Shown: positions 40,680 to 50,980, numbered from the stretch's first letter. The stretch: 64,000 nt of DNA from Paracoccus cavernae (GCA_030410095.1 JAUFRC010000001.1:1624501-1688500), one strand, 5' to 3'. Notes: generated by a model from the letters alone, not told the origin. Numbers and translations are program-made.

Positions 40680-41434
40680 CCGCCCTCCCGCTCGAACGGA
40701 TTGCCCGCAGTTTCCACCGCCACCGCGCGAGCTACGACGATCATGCGACGCCGCAAAGCCTCGTTGCCCGCGACCTCGCGCGCCGCCTTGATCGCGCCAG
40801 CGGCACGCGGCATTTCGATAGCGTCTTCGAATTCGGCTGCGGCAGCGGCCATCTGACCCGCGCCTTGGCCGCGCGCTTTGCCATCGGGCAACTGGCGCTG
40901 AATGATCTGGTGGCCCAAGCTTTGCCGCAAGACCTGCCCTGCCCCGCGCGCTTCCGAACGGGTCCGGTCGAGGATGCCGAACTGCCCGCGCGGATCGACC
41001 TGCTTGCCTCGGCCTCGACAATCCAGTGGTTGGCCGATCCGGCGGCCACCTTGGCGCGGCTTTGCGCGCGGGTGGCGAGGGGCGGCTGGCTTGCGGTATC
41101 GGGCTTCGGCCCCGCGCAGTTTCGCGAGCTCTCGGCGCAAAACGGTGCGGGCGCCCCCTCGCTGATGACGCCCGAGGCGATGGCGCGCCTTCTGCCCGAG
41201 GGCTGGCAGGTCGCGGATTGCGGGCAAAGGGTGTTGCGGCAATGGTTCGCCGAGCCGCGCGATCTCTTGCACCACCTGCGCAGGACCGGCGTCAACGGGC
41301 TTGCGCGGCGCGGTTGGACCCGCCGCGATCTGGCCGGCTTTTGCACCGATTTGCGCGCCGCGCATGGCGATGGAACGGGGCGCGTGCCGCTCAGCTGGCA
41401 TCCGGTCTGGCTGGTCGCGCAAAAGCGGGACTAG
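40676..41434 (+). CDS. bioC: Malonyl-ACP O-methyltransferase BioC
   Basis: BioC methylates malonyl-ACP with SAM, priming pimeloyl synthesis by the fatty-acid machinery. The intact 252-residue protein has FHRHRASYDDHA, the SAM motif FEFGCGSGHLTR and DLLASASTIQWL. The start is in an ATGA overlap with bioG. It is last of the bio operon; the converging regulator stops only 24 bases away. Confidence 0.92.
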   Translation: MTALPLERIARSFHRHRASYDDHATPQSLVARDLARRLDRASGTRHFDSVFEFGCGSGHLTRALAARFAIGQLALNDLVAQALPQDLPCPARFRTGPVEDAELPARIDLLASASTIQWLADPAATLARLCARVARGGWLAVSGFGPAQFRELSAQNGAGAPSLMTPEAMARLLPEGWQVADCGQRVLRQWFAEPRDLLHHLRRTGVNGLARRGWTRRDLAGFCTDLRAAHGDGTGRVPLSWHPVWLVAQKRD

Positions 41435-41458
41435 GGCCCGACCTGTCGCCCCGAGCCC

Positions 41459-42058
41459 TCAAGCCAGTCGCGTCAGGTGGCGTTCCAGAACCTGCGCCGC
41501 AGCTTGCGCATCGCGGTGACGGATCGCGGCCATGATGGCGCGGTGGTCTATATCCATCCGCTTGCGCCAGCGGTCGCGATAGCTGCTCAGCATATGGCGC
41601 GCGGCCAGCATCTGGAGGTTTGCGACCTCCTCGATCAGGCGCGGCATGCCGCAGGCGGCGATAGTGGCGAGGTGGAAGGCGCGGTTCATCGCCTCCCATT
41701 CGAAAATATCTCCGGCCTCGTCGCAAAGCAGGCGCAACTCCTCGGCCCGCGCGATCTGGGCGGCATCGAGATTGGGGACCGAATGGGCCAGAGCGACCGG
41801 CTCGAGCGCCTGACGCATCACCCGCAATTCCTTTTGCGCGGCATCATCGAGCGGGGCGACGCGCATGCCCTGACGCGGACGGCTGACCGCCAAACCCTTG
41901 GCCTCGAGCCGCAGCAAAGCCTCGCGCACGGGGACATGGCTCAGCCCGAAAGCATGGGCGATATGGTCCTGACGCAGCTTTTCGCCCGGGGCAAGCTCGC
42001 CGCGCAGAATTTGCAGGGCCAGCGTTTCGGTCAGCGTATCGGATGATTTTTCGGACAT
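41459..42058 (-). CDS. bioR: GntR/FCD-family regulator, probable biotin repressor BioR
   Basis: The N-terminal winged helix is of the GntR type (LAPGEKLRQDHIAHAFGLSHVPVREALLRL, 41897-41990), followed by an all-alpha FCD domain. The 199-residue intact protein matches BioR in size and architecture. It lies right after bioC in convergent orientation, and two BioR-like boxes precede bioB. From these facts I infer that it represses bioB-C when biotin is plentiful. No BioR-like box was found in front of the gene itself. Confidence 0.78.
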   Translation of the reverse strand: MSEKSSDTLTETLALQILRGELAPGEKLRQDHIAHAFGLSHVPVREALLRLEAKGLAVSRPRQGMRVAPLDDAAQKELRVMRQALEPVALAHSVPNLDAAQIARAEELRLLCDEAGDIFEWEAMNRAFHLATIAACGMPRLIEEVANLQMLAARHMLSSYRDRWRKRMDIDHRAIMAAIRHRDAQAAAQVLERHLTRLA

Positions 42059-42208
42059 GGGGCCTTCGGGATTGGGCCTGCCGGAGACGGCGCGGGCAGT
42101 TCTGGTTAGGCCATCGGCCCGCGCGCGGCAAGAAGTGCAAAGCCGCGCCGCAAATCGGCCGCGCGCCCCAACTTCGGCCCCCGCCCCGTTCGGGCACCAG
42201 AGCCGGTT

Positions 42209-43641
42209 TCAGCGCTCGGTCAGCTTCAGCTCGATCCGGCGGTTCTGGGCACGGGCCTCGTCGCTGTCTCCAGCGGCAACCGGACGGGTATCGCCAAAGC
42301 CGGTCGCAGCGAGGCGGTTGGCCGGAAAGCCCAGATCATCCACCATAAAACGCACCACCGCCAAGGCCCGCGCCTGCGACAACTCCCAGTTGTCGCGGAA
42401 ACGCCCCTGCCCCGAAAGCGGCTGGTTGTCGGTATGGCCGTCGACGCGGATGATCCAGTCGATCTCCGGCGGGATCTCGCCCGAGATCTGCGACAACATC
42501 CCCGTCACATTGCGGATCTGGTCGCGCCCCGCATCCGAAAGCGTGGCCTCGCCGGTCGGAAACAGCACCTCCGACGAGAAAACGAAGCGGTCGCCCACCA
42601 CCTGCACCCCTCGCGGCCCTGAAGGATCTGCGACAGGCGACCGAAGAACTCCGAACGGTAGCGCGAAAGATCGGCGGCCTCGGCCTCGGCCTTTTCACGG
42701 GCGGCGCGTTCGAGATCGCTGCGCATGCGTTCTGCCTCGCCGCGTTTGCGTTCCTCTTCGGCGGCGCGCAGCAGCGCGATATTGAGCTGCTCGCCCAGAT
42801 CGCCGATGCGCAGATCGGAGGCCTTTTTCTCTTCGCCCGCCGCATCAAGCACGGCCTGAAGCGCGCCCAACTGGCCGGTCAGCTGACCGACCTGCTGGTT
42901 CAAAAGCGCGACACGGCGCTGGTCCTCGGTCGACAGCGCCTCCTGTGTCGAAAGCTTTTGCTGAGCCAGCGCCAAAAGCGCCGCCTGTTTCTCGCTTTCG
43001 CCGAGTTCGGTCTGAAGCCGGTTGCCGAGTTCGGCCTTGGCAGCCTCGGCCGCGGCCAGAATGGTCAGGGTTTCTTCGGCCTTGCGGCGTTCGTCCTCGA
43101 GGCGCATCGTCATGGCGCTCAGCTCGGCCTGCGAGCCATCAAGGCGCTTTTGCAAAAGCTCGGCTGCGGCTGCATCGGCGAGACGCGCGGCCTCGGCCTC
43201 GGTCAGGGCGGTTTGTGCCTGACCCAAGGCGCTCGCCGTCTCGGCATTGTTCTTGCGCAGATCGGCCAGCAATGCCTCGAGCGCGGCGCGACGGCTGGCT
43301 GCAAGTTCGGCCGCGGTGGTCTGACTCTCGATCTCGGATTGCGCGGCGTCGAGATCGGCCGTGGTCGCGTTCAGGCTGTCGCGCGCTGCGGCAAGATCGC
43401 GGTCGAGCCCTTCGGCGCGGCTCTGGCTGGTCGAAAGCGCACCCGAAAGCGCCGCCAGCTCGGCGCCCAATTCGTCAAGCTGGCTACCCTGATCGGTAAT
43501 CTGCTCGCGCAGCACCGCCTGCACCACCATCGCGATGGTCAGGGCAAACATGATCACCATCAACAGCGTGGTGACCGCATCGACATAGCCGGGCCAGATA
43601 TTGGACGAGAACCGCCCGCCGTTGCCGCGACTAAGCCTCAT
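42209..43641 (-). CDS. Peptidoglycan-binding MotB/OmpA-like protein with long coiled coil (frame broken once)
   Basis: A single membrane helix near residues 18-42 (YVDAVTTLLMVIMFALTIAMVV, 43516-43581) is followed by about 290 residues of Ala/Glu/Leu/Gln-rich coiled coil. A C-terminal OmpA/MotB domain carries DGHTDNQPL and SQARALAVVRFM, with NRRIELKLTER at the end. The layout is that of a stator or cell-wall anchor. One break near 42612 fits a lost G (GAGGGGTGC). About 477 residues. The start codon overlaps the end of the partner MotA/ExbB-like gene, so the two form one complex. There are no flagellar genes nearby. Confidence 0.85.
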
Positions 43642-45374
43642 CGCCCTGCCCCAAACGGCGGATGGCGCGGGTCAGCGCCGCCATATCCTCGCGCAGATCG
43701 CCGATCAGATCGGCGCGGGTCGAGGCCATTTCCTCGGAGAGCCGCGCCAACTGGTTGTCGATCGAGCGCAGATGCATCTGCGATTCGTAAAGCGGCCCTT
43801 CGGCGAAACCGGCGGTCTGATCGCTTGACGGGGCGGCTTGCGGCGCGGCGAGAGCGATCAAACGCCCCTGTCCCTCGACCAGCTGCGCCAGGGCTTGGGC
43901 GGCGACATCGCTGTCGCGCCGCGCCCCTTCGATCCGCGCCAGAAGCTGTCCGGCCAGTTGCTCCTGTCCTTCGGCCAGACGGGCGAGCAGCGCCTGATCC
44001 GCGCCGCTTTGGGGGCCGGTGCGGCGAGCCTGTCCTCGATGGTGCCGGCAAGGCGCATCTGGCCCTCCGCCATGCGTGCCAAAGCCGCACCGGCGCCTTG
44101 CGCCTCGGAGAGGCTCGCGGCCATGCCGCTTTGGATCTGCCCGATCAGCTGGTCCTGCCCCTCGGCGAGACGCGCCAAAGCGGCTGCCGCCTGCCCGTTT
44201 TCGGCGCGACCCGCATCGAGTGCCGCAGCCTGCGCGCCGGCCAGCCGCTCGCTGCCCTCGGCAAAACGCGCCAGCGCCGCGCGGCCCTCGCTCGCGTCCT
44301 GCGCCGAGGCGCGGCTTTGTTCGAGGATCTGCGCCGCCAGCGTTTCCACGCCCTGCGTCATCGCCAGCATCCGCGCCTCGGAGGCGGCGCTTTCTGCCTC
44401 GCGCGAGGCGTCGCGGGTCAGGTAATATTCGTGCAGATCGGCCATCTGTCCGGTGATCTGGTCAAGAAAGCTCGCGACCGTCGCCTGATCCAGACTTTCG
44501 CCATCCGCCCCCGTCAGACCGACACGGGTAAAGCCCGACATCCATTCTTCCAGCTCGCGGTAAAAGCGGTTCTGGCCATGGGTCGCGAAAAGTTCGAGCA
44601 GCCCCACCACCAGCGATCCCGCCAGACCCAGAAGCGAGCTGGAGAAGGCGGTGGCCATGCCGCCGAGCTGGCCTTCCAATCCGGTCATCAGCTTGTCGAA
44701 GATCTGGAGCCCGCTTTCGCCTTCCTGCGGATTGAGCGCGCGGATCGTGTCGACCACCGCCGGAACCGTGGTGGCCAATCCGTAGAACGTCCCGAGAAGT
44801 CCAAGGAATATCAGAAGGTTGGACAGATAGCGCGTGATGTCTCGCGCCTCGTCGATCCGGGCGGCAACCGAATCGAGGATCGAGCGCGAAGAAGCCGTCG
44901 AGATCACCCGACCGACCGGCCCGCGCGCACCCAAAGTGCGGCCAGCGGCGCCAGAAGCCGCGGCGCATCCAGCGCCTCGCCCTCGTAGCCGACCGGCACG
45001 CCGTTTTGCAGCGCGTTACGGCGGCGAGCGGCGAAACGCTCGATCCAGTTGACCGAGTTGATGAGCTGCCCGACCTGCCAGAAACAGGTCACCACGCCGA
45101 GCGCGAAGACCACGAGAATGAGCCCGTTGAGATAGGGGTTCGCGTCGAAAACCGACAGGATGCGGCCATAGGCGAACCAGCCCCCAGCGATCACCAGCCC
45201 CAGCACGATCAGCATCATCACGACCTGACGGACGGGCTGCGAGAAGGCGGGTTGGTCCGAGGGATCGGCTGTGCCGGTGCTGCCCCTGATGGCGCGGATC
45301 CTCTGGTCGCGCATCTGGCCCGCGGCCTCGTTTTCGCCGGATGTGGCAGTGCCCCGGATATCGGCCTCTGACAT
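43631..45374 (-). CDS. MotA/ExbB-like channel protein with tandem 32-residue repeats (frame broken)
   Basis: Four membrane helices are visible: VMMLIVLGLVIAGGWF, LILVVFALGVVTCFW, LIFLGLLGTFYGLATTV and SSLLGLAGSLVVGLLELF. The last two match the conserved pair of the MotA/TolQ/ExbB family. After about residue 300 come tandem 32-residue repeats of the form ALARxAEGQxxLxGxI, five clear and a sixth degenerate. Breaks near 44930 and 44010 fit one lost base each. About 581 residues. The start is taken at MSEADIRG; MPKALIRD at 45404 is an alternative. It overlaps the MotB/OmpA-like gene by 11 bases. Confidence 0.82.
43855..44335 (-). repeat. Tandem 96-bp (32-residue) repeat array in the MotA/ExbB-like gene
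   Basis: The equivalent Gly/Ala codon of each unit falls at 44236, 44140, 44044, 43949 and 43853, spacings of 96, 96, 95 and 96 bases. The 95 spans a frame break near 44010 and becomes 96 when repaired. Unit cores are ALARFAEGSERLAG, ALARLAEGQDQLIG, ALARMAEGQMRLAG, LLARLAEGQEQLAG and ALAQLVEGQGRLIA. One unit earlier, MLAMTQGVETLAAQ aligns as a degenerate sixth. Confidence 0.85.
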
Positions 45375-45528
45375 GATCGCGTCCCGTATCAATGCTTTGG
45401 GCATAAGTGTAGAAAGCTCGCGCCCGCTTGCCAAGCAGACCTTGAAGACAGGTCGAAGGAAAGGCGGCGGGCGGCAACAAGCATTGCCGCAGGTGCCAGT
45501 TTGCGCGCGCGACCGGCTTGCGCCGCGC

Positions 45529-46106
45529 TCAGCCCCCGGGTTCGATCAGCGCGCGCACCTCGCGGGCCAAAAGGTCGAGCACGGGATCGGCCACTCCGAT
45601 CTGGGCGAGATGGCGCGTGGTGTTGAAGAGGTAATCGGCATTCGGGCCGCGCCCGCCCACCGCACGCGCAATAATGCGCGCCTGTTCGCTGATACCGAGC
45701 TGGCCGACATATTGGCTGTGGTCGCGCCGCATCACATAGCTGACCGCATCGACGTGACGCCCGTCGCTCAGGGTGATCGGCAGGGTTTCCTCGCTATAGG
45801 CATAGGTCGCAAGCTCCGCTCGCGCAGGCCCGCCAAGGCCTCCGACCAGTCGCGCGGCGCGACCCGCAGCGCGAGCCCGTCGCAAAAAGCCGCCGGTTCG
45901 GCATCAAGCGCCAGCACGAGGCCGGGGTTTTCCTCGGTCCCGCGATAGACCACCGACTGCATGCAGAAGCTGCGTGAAAAGCCGTTCACCCGCCCCCTCA
46001 CGCATTCCGCGACGGCAAAGCCCGGATCCCACATCAACGAACCATAAGCGAAGACCCAATGTTCGGGCTCCATGCGCAGAACCATACTTTTAGCCGTTCG
46101 AACCAT
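45529..46106 (-). CDS. ChaC-like gamma-glutamylcyclotransferase (frame broken once)
   Basis: The ChaC family cleaves glutathione to 5-oxoproline and Cys-Gly. FAYGSLMWDPGF is the substrate-binding loop and GTEENPGLVLAL holds the catalytic Glu. YVMRRDHSQYVGQL and DYLFNTTRHLAQIGV complete the family pattern. A break near 45825 fits one lost base; the restored protein is about 192 residues. The start could be ATG 46106 or MEPEHWVF at 46073. It is divergent from the DUF2125 gene with only 45 bases between them. Confidence 0.87.
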
Positions 46107-46151
46107 CTATCTCTTTAGAGAAAGTTAGGGCAGGACTTGTAGGGTTCCAAG

Positions 46152-47253
46152 ATGGACAGAGCGGACAGGACGGGAAAGTTGCGCATATTGGTTATTCCTG
46201 CGGCAGTTCTTGCCCTGATCGGCGGTGCCTGGTTCGGGGGCGAGAGCTATCTTGCCCGTCAGGTCCAATCGGCACTGGCCCAATCCCCGATCTCGCCGTC
46301 GAGACGGTCAGCCCCCTGCGCGATCCGACGCGCTTCGGCCTGTCCTTGGCCAATATCAGCTTCAACGACGGCCGATCCGTGCTTACGGCACCGGAAACGC
46401 GGCTTTGGATTTCGCCGCTGTCGCCCACGACCCTGCGCGCGGACCTGCCTCCGGCTCTGGAAATCGCGCCGGTTTCGGCAGTCAGCCCCGACAGCAGCCT
46501 CTCTGGCATGAGCCTTGCGCTGAGTGACGGCACGCTTTCGGCCAAGGTTTCACCGCTTCACGACCTGCAATTGACGCGGCTTGATCTGGGGACCGGCGCG
46601 GTCGCCCTGAACGGGCGGGATCTGGCGCAGGCGCTTTCGGGGCGGGCGGAGCTTGCGGCTCTGGCCCATGATTCGCCCAAAGCGGCCGGTGCGGCCTATG
46701 ATCTCGATCTGGCTTTGGCCGCGCTTGATCCCGAAGGCCTGCCCGCGCTTTCGCAGCTGCGCCTGCCCGAGGGGATGATTTCGGCCGATGTCAAAGGGCG
46801 GCTCTGGCTCGAGGATGCGATCTCGCCCCTTGGCGGGAGCGCGCCGGTTCTGGTCGGGCTGCGCTCGGATCACACGGTGCTCAGCATCGGCGATCTGAAG
46901 GCGCGCATCATCGGGCGGCTGCAAGAGGACGAGGCCGGCTTTGTCGAGGGCGCGGTCATGATCTATACCGCCGATGCGCGTCCCCTGCTCGAATTTCTCG
47001 CATCTCTGGGCGTCATTCCCGAAAAGACCATCCCGCTCGGCATGACCTTGCTGCGCGGAATTTCCCGCGCCGGTGTTGGGGCGGGCTTGCCCGCGGCAAA
47101 CGACGCGGCCGACAGCACGCCGGTCGAGGCAGCGCCCGAAGAAGGCTTCCCCTGCCCGCCGCAAACGAGATCCGCCTGCCGCTTACATTTCTCGACGGCA
47201 AAGCCATGCTCGGCCCGATCGCTTTGGGACCGGCCCCGCGTTTTCCGCGCTGA
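46152..47253 (+). CDS. DUF2125-family membrane-anchored protein (frame broken)
   Basis: An N-terminal membrane anchor (ILVIPAAVLALIGGAWFGG) is followed by a long beta-rich domain predicted to face the periplasm. I recognise the DUF2125 pattern of Rhodobacterales: the C-terminus reads IRLPLTFLDGKAMLGPI and ALGPAPRFPR after repair. The function is unknown. Breaks near 46290 and 47150 fit one lost base each, and the frame then stops at TGA 47251-47253. About 367 residues. Adjacent genes give no functional hint. Confidence 0.72.
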
Positions 47254-47403
47254 GCGGGCAATTTTGACGAAAGGCCGGTAACCGGCACGGCGCGGAAAAC
47301 GCGGTGCCGGTCGCCGGAGAATCCCGCTGTTCCGCATCAAGCGGCGTAACTGCGGATTGTGCGAGGCGGCGGAGCAGGCATTGCGCCCCGCCCCGCCCGT
47401 CCC

Positions 47404-48362
47404 TCACTCGGCTGCCGGCGTGCTCCCTGCGGCAGCGGCAGGCGTGGCAGGCGTTGCGCTACGGCCGAAGTCGGGCGCGGCGGTGTCCTGTCCCGCTTCG
47501 ATAATGCCGCGACGGATCGCGCGGGTGCGGGTGAAGTAATCGTGCAGATGCTGGCCGTCACCCATGCGGATGGCGCGTTGCAGCACGAAAAGCTCTTCGG
47601 CGAAACGGCCGAGAATATCGAGCACCGCATCCTTGTTTTGCAGGAAAACATCGCGCCACATCGTCGGATCACTGGCCGCGATCCGCGTGAAATCGCGAAA
47701 CCCCGCGGCGGAATATTTGATCACTTCGCTTTCGGTCACGCGTTTGATGTGATCGGCCACACCCACCATCGTATAGGCGATGAGGTGCGGCGTGTGGCTG
47801 GTGACCGCCAGAACCGTATCGTGATGGGCGGCGTCCATCGTTTCGACATTCGCGCCGATGCCGCGGATCAGACCGGCGAGACGCTCGACCTCGGAGACAT
47901 CCGCGCCCTCGGTCGGGGTCAGAAGCCACCAGCGGTTGCTGAAGAGGCTCGCGAAGCCGGCGCGCGGGCCGGAATGCTCCGTCCCCGCCAGCGGGTGGCC
48001 GGGGATGAAATGGACGTTTTCGGGGATATGGGGGCGACCGCCTCGATCACCGCCTGTTTGACCGAGCCGACATCGGTCACGGTCGCGCCCGCCTTGAGAT
48101 GGGGCGCGATTTCGGCGGCGATCTCGCCCATGGCGCCGACCGGCACGGCCAGAACCACGAGATCGGCATCCCTGACGGCCTCGGCGGCGGTTTCCGCGAT
48201 ACGGTCGACAAGCCCGATCTCGAGCGCGGTCTGGCGCGTTTCGGCACTGCGAGCATAGCCCACCACTTCGCCCGCAAGCCCCGCCTGACGCATCGCCAGC
48301 GACATCGAACCCGCGATCAGGCCAAGCCCGATCAGCGCCACGCGGTCATAGATCACGCTCAT
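47404..48362 (-). CDS. tyrA: Prephenate/arogenate dehydrogenase family protein TyrA (frame broken once)
   Basis: This NAD-dependent dehydrogenase is for tyrosine synthesis. The Rossmann loop is [16 protein letters not shown] at the N-terminus. [17 protein letters not shown] and [13 protein letters not shown] (catalytic His region) are typical. A break near 48030 fits one lost base in a G/C run; about 319 residues. The C-terminal tail is Ala/Pro-rich. The ATG overlaps the hisC stop (ATGA), so the aminotransferase and dehydrogenase are coupled. Confidence 0.88.
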
Positions 48363-49465
48363 GCGCCCGCCCCTGCCGCAGCGGCGCGCTCGGTCATGAA
48401 CATGCCGATGACATGGGCGACACGGCGGCACGAAGCCTCGTCGCCCACGGTGATGCGCAGGCAATGGGGCAGCCCGTAGCCCGCGACGCGGCGCACCAGC
48501 AGACCTTCGGTCTGGAGATAGGCGTCGCAGGCCTCGGCGGTGGCGGTATCGGCAAAGCGCGCGAGGATGAAGTTCCCGCAGGAGGTATCCGAAGGCACGC
48601 CCTTTTCGGCCAGAGCCTCGGCAAGCCATGCGCGCATCCGCGCATTCTCGCTGCGGCAGCGCGTGATGTAGTCCTGATCACGCACGGCGGCCTCGGCACC
48701 TTCCAGCGCGACATTGGACAGATTGAACGGCCCGCGGATGCGGTTGAGCACGTCGATGATCTCGCGCGGGGCATAGCCCCAACCGACGCGCAAACCACCA
48801 AGCCCGTAGATCTTCGAGAAGGTCCGCGTCATGACGACATTCGGCAGTCGGCCCGCGAGTTCCGCACCGCCGTCGTAATCGTCGACGTAATCGGCATAGG
48901 CGCTGTCGATCACCAGAATGGCCTGCGGGACGGCCCGCGCCAACCGTTCGAGATCGGCCAGACCGATCATGGTGCCGGTCGGATTGTTGGGATTGGCGAC
49001 AAAGATCAGCCGCGTGCGCTCGGTCGCACCGGCAATCAGGGCGTCGATATCGGTGACGCGCTCGTGCTCGCGCACGGAAACCGGCGTCGCACCGGCGGCA
49101 AGCGCGCTGATGCGGTACATGAGAAATCCGTGCTCGGTGAAAAGGACCTCGGTTTCGGGACCGGCATAGGCTTGGCACAGAAAGTGAATGATTTCGTCCG
49201 AGCCCACGCCGCAGATGATGCGGTCGGGATCGAGGCCGTGGACCTCGCCGATGGCCTGACGCAGGCTGGCATGGTCGGTATTGGGATAACGGTGGAGGCT
49301 GTGGGCGGCGCGGATGACGGCATCACGCGCCTTCTCGCTGGGACCAAAAGGGTTTTCATTCGACGAAAGTTTGATCGCATCCGTGCGACCGGCAATTTTC
49401 GCCGCACCGCCCTGATAGAGAGCGATATCCATGATGCCCGGTTGTGGGGCGATAGCATTGGCCAT
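48359..49465 (-). CDS. hisC: Histidinol-phosphate (aromatic) aminotransferase HisC
   Basis: The intact 368-residue PLP aminotransferase of fold type I carries [31 protein letters not shown] and the PLP-lysine loop [16 protein letters not shown]. Linkage to tyrA suggests that it also transaminates aromatic keto acids or arogenate precursors, as some HisC-type enzymes do; this is inference. The start at [10 protein letters not shown] is supported by GGAGG about 10 bases upstream; an ATG at 49498 is less likely. Confidence 0.92.
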   Translation of the reverse strand: MANAIAPQPGIMDIALYQGGAAKIAGRTDAIKLSSNENPFGPSEKARDAVIRAAHSLHRYPNTDHASLRQAIGEVHGLDPDRIICGVGSDEIIHFLCQAYAGPETEVLFTEHGFLMYRISALAAGATPVSVREHERVTDIDALIAGATERTRLIFVANPNNPTGTMIGLADLERLARAVPQAILVIDSAYADYVDDYDGGAELAGRLPNVVMTRTFSKIYGLGGLRVGWGYAPREIIDVLNRIRGPFNLSNVALEGAEAAVRDQDYITRCRSENARMRAWLAEALAEKGVPSDTSCGNFILARFADTATAEACDAYLQTEGLLVRRVAGYGLPHCLRITVGDEASCRRVAHVIGMFMTERAAAAGAGA

Positions 49466-49528
49466 TGACCAGCCTCCGATTTGCAGCCCCGATTTCATAG
49501 CGGCGCACCTCGGGCAAGGAAAGGGCCG

Positions 49529-50071
49529 TCAACCCTCGTCGGCCAAGGCCTTCTGCAACTGTGGCAGGAAACGGTCGGTGTAATCGTCGCGGATCAGGGG
49601 ACCGGCGTGGCGGTAAAGGATCTTGCCTTCGCCGTCGATGATGAAGGTCTCGGGCGGCGCGGTCACACCCCAATCGATCGCGGTGCGCCCGCGCGGATCG
49701 GTGGCAAGCGCGTGGAAGGGGTCGCCATGTTCGTCGAGAAAGGCGATCGCGCCGCCCTCGGGGTCTTTGAGATCAACGCCGTAAACCGGCATGGTTTTCG
49801 ACAGCTCGGTCAGCGTCGGATGTTCGGCGCGGCAGGGCGGGCACCAGCTCGCCCAGAAGTTCACCAGTTTCACGCCCGGCTGTTTGAGGAGCTCTGCGGT
49901 GAGCTGGGTCTTTCCGGGCAGCGTGGTTTCGGGAATGGGCGGGGCCTCGCGACCGACGAAGGTCGAGGGGATCGCATTCGGATCATCGCGGAAAAGTGCG
50001 AGCCCGACCATGCCGGCAAAGCCCACGAAAGCCACAACCGGAATGACCATGAGCGGGGAAAACTTAGCCAT
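49529..50071 (-). CDS. ccmG: Thiol:disulfide interchange protein CcmG (DsbE)
   Basis: This membrane-anchored periplasmic thioredoxin-like protein reduces apocytochrome c haem-binding cysteines. A single N-terminal helix (PLMVIPVVAFVGFAGMVGLA) is followed by a thioredoxin domain with WASWCPPCRAEHP. GVTAPPETFIIDGEG holds the cis-Pro region. The intact 180-residue protein is last of the ccmABCDG block and overlaps ccmD by 8 bases. Confidence 0.93.
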   Translation of the reverse strand: MAKFSPLMVIPVVAFVGFAGMVGLALFRDDPNAIPSTFVGREAPPIPETTLPGKTQLTAELLKQPGVKLVNFWASWCPPCRAEHPTLTELSKTMPVYGVDLKDPEGGAIAFLDEHGDPFHALATDPRGRTAIDWGVTAPPETFIIDGEGKILYRHAGPLIRDDYTDRFLPQLQKALADEG

Positions 50072-50207
50072 TCTTCTCATGCGCCTCCAACGCGCGGCGG
50101 GCACGGCTGTTCGAGACGATGGTCGCGACGACCAGCCCTCCCAGCAAAGCGAAGGTCGCGCCATAGGCCGAGAGGACGACGGCGGTATATTTGCCCAGAT
50201 CAATCAT
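50064..50207 (-). CDS. ccmD: Haem exporter protein CcmD
   Basis: This small 47-residue protein has one membrane helix (VVLSAYGATFALLGGLVVATIV, 50114-50179) and a charged C-terminal tail (NSRARRALEAHEKNG). CcmD helps release holo-CcmE from the CcmABC complex. Its ATG overlaps the end of ccmC and its TAA overlaps ccmG. Size, topology and position identify it. Confidence 0.88.
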   Translation of the reverse strand: MIDLGKYTAVVLSAYGATFALLGGLVVATIVSNSRARRALEAHEKNG

Positions 50208-50927
50208 GAACGGTTCTCCCGCGCCAGCAATGCGGCAAGGCGCCGCCGGCGGATCTCTGTGCGCGTGCGGATCAGCATCAGCGCGACGAACAGCAAGAAA
50301 AAGCCCAGCATCGAGAGGTAAAGCGGATAGCGGTAGACCGCCGACATCCGCTCGCCCGGCGCGACCGAAAGCGAAGCCCCTGATGCAGACCCTGGTTCCA
50401 AAGAGCACGGCATAGCGTGACAAAAGCGCGAAGACAGAGCCGACAAGGCAGAGAAAGCCCGTCAGATCGGCGGCATTATCGGGATCTTCGACCGCGTTCC
50501 ACAAAGCCATATAGCCGATGTAGAACAGGAACAGGACGAGGAAAGAAGTCAGCCTCGGATCCCATTCCCACCATGTCCCCCACATCGGCTGGCCCCAGAC
50601 CGCGCCGGTGATCAGCGCGATCAGCGTCATGACCGCGCCGATCGGGGCGGCGGCCTTGGCGGCAAGGGCGCTGACATGGTGGCGCCGGATCAGCCAGATC
50701 AGCGAGGTCACCAGCATCATCAGCCAGATGTTGATCGCCATCAGCGCGGCGGGCACATGGATGAAGATGATCTTGACCGTCGAGCCCTGCCGGTAATCGT
50801 CGGGCGTCATCAGCCCCCAGGCGACGCCGCCGATCGTGCAGATGGCAGCCGCCGCGACCGTGACGGGCAGAACCGCGCCCGACAGGCGCATGAACTTCGT
50901 GGGGTTGGCATATTCCCAGATCGACAT
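50204..50927 (-). CDS. ccmC: Haem handling protein CcmC (frame broken)
   Basis: This inner-membrane protein loads haem on CcmE. It has six helices and the tryptophan-rich WWD motif QPMWGTWWEWDPRLTS near residue 120, with FIHVPAALMAIN containing a haem-ligand His. The 3' part reads YRYPLYLSMLGFFLLF in another frame; about two bases are missing near 50390-50410. About 241 residues. It ends in an ATGA overlap with ccmD. Confidence 0.9.
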
Positions 50928-50980
50928 TCGTCGTCCCTATCCTTCGCGACTTGCGCGATCAAGCCCGCGAGGGGGCGCCT

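Noticed and set aside
47281..47311. Inverted repeat ACCGGCAC...GTGCCGGT as a terminator between the DUF2125 gene and tyrA.
   Set aside because: The stem is imperfect and no T tract follows on either strand; left unannotated.
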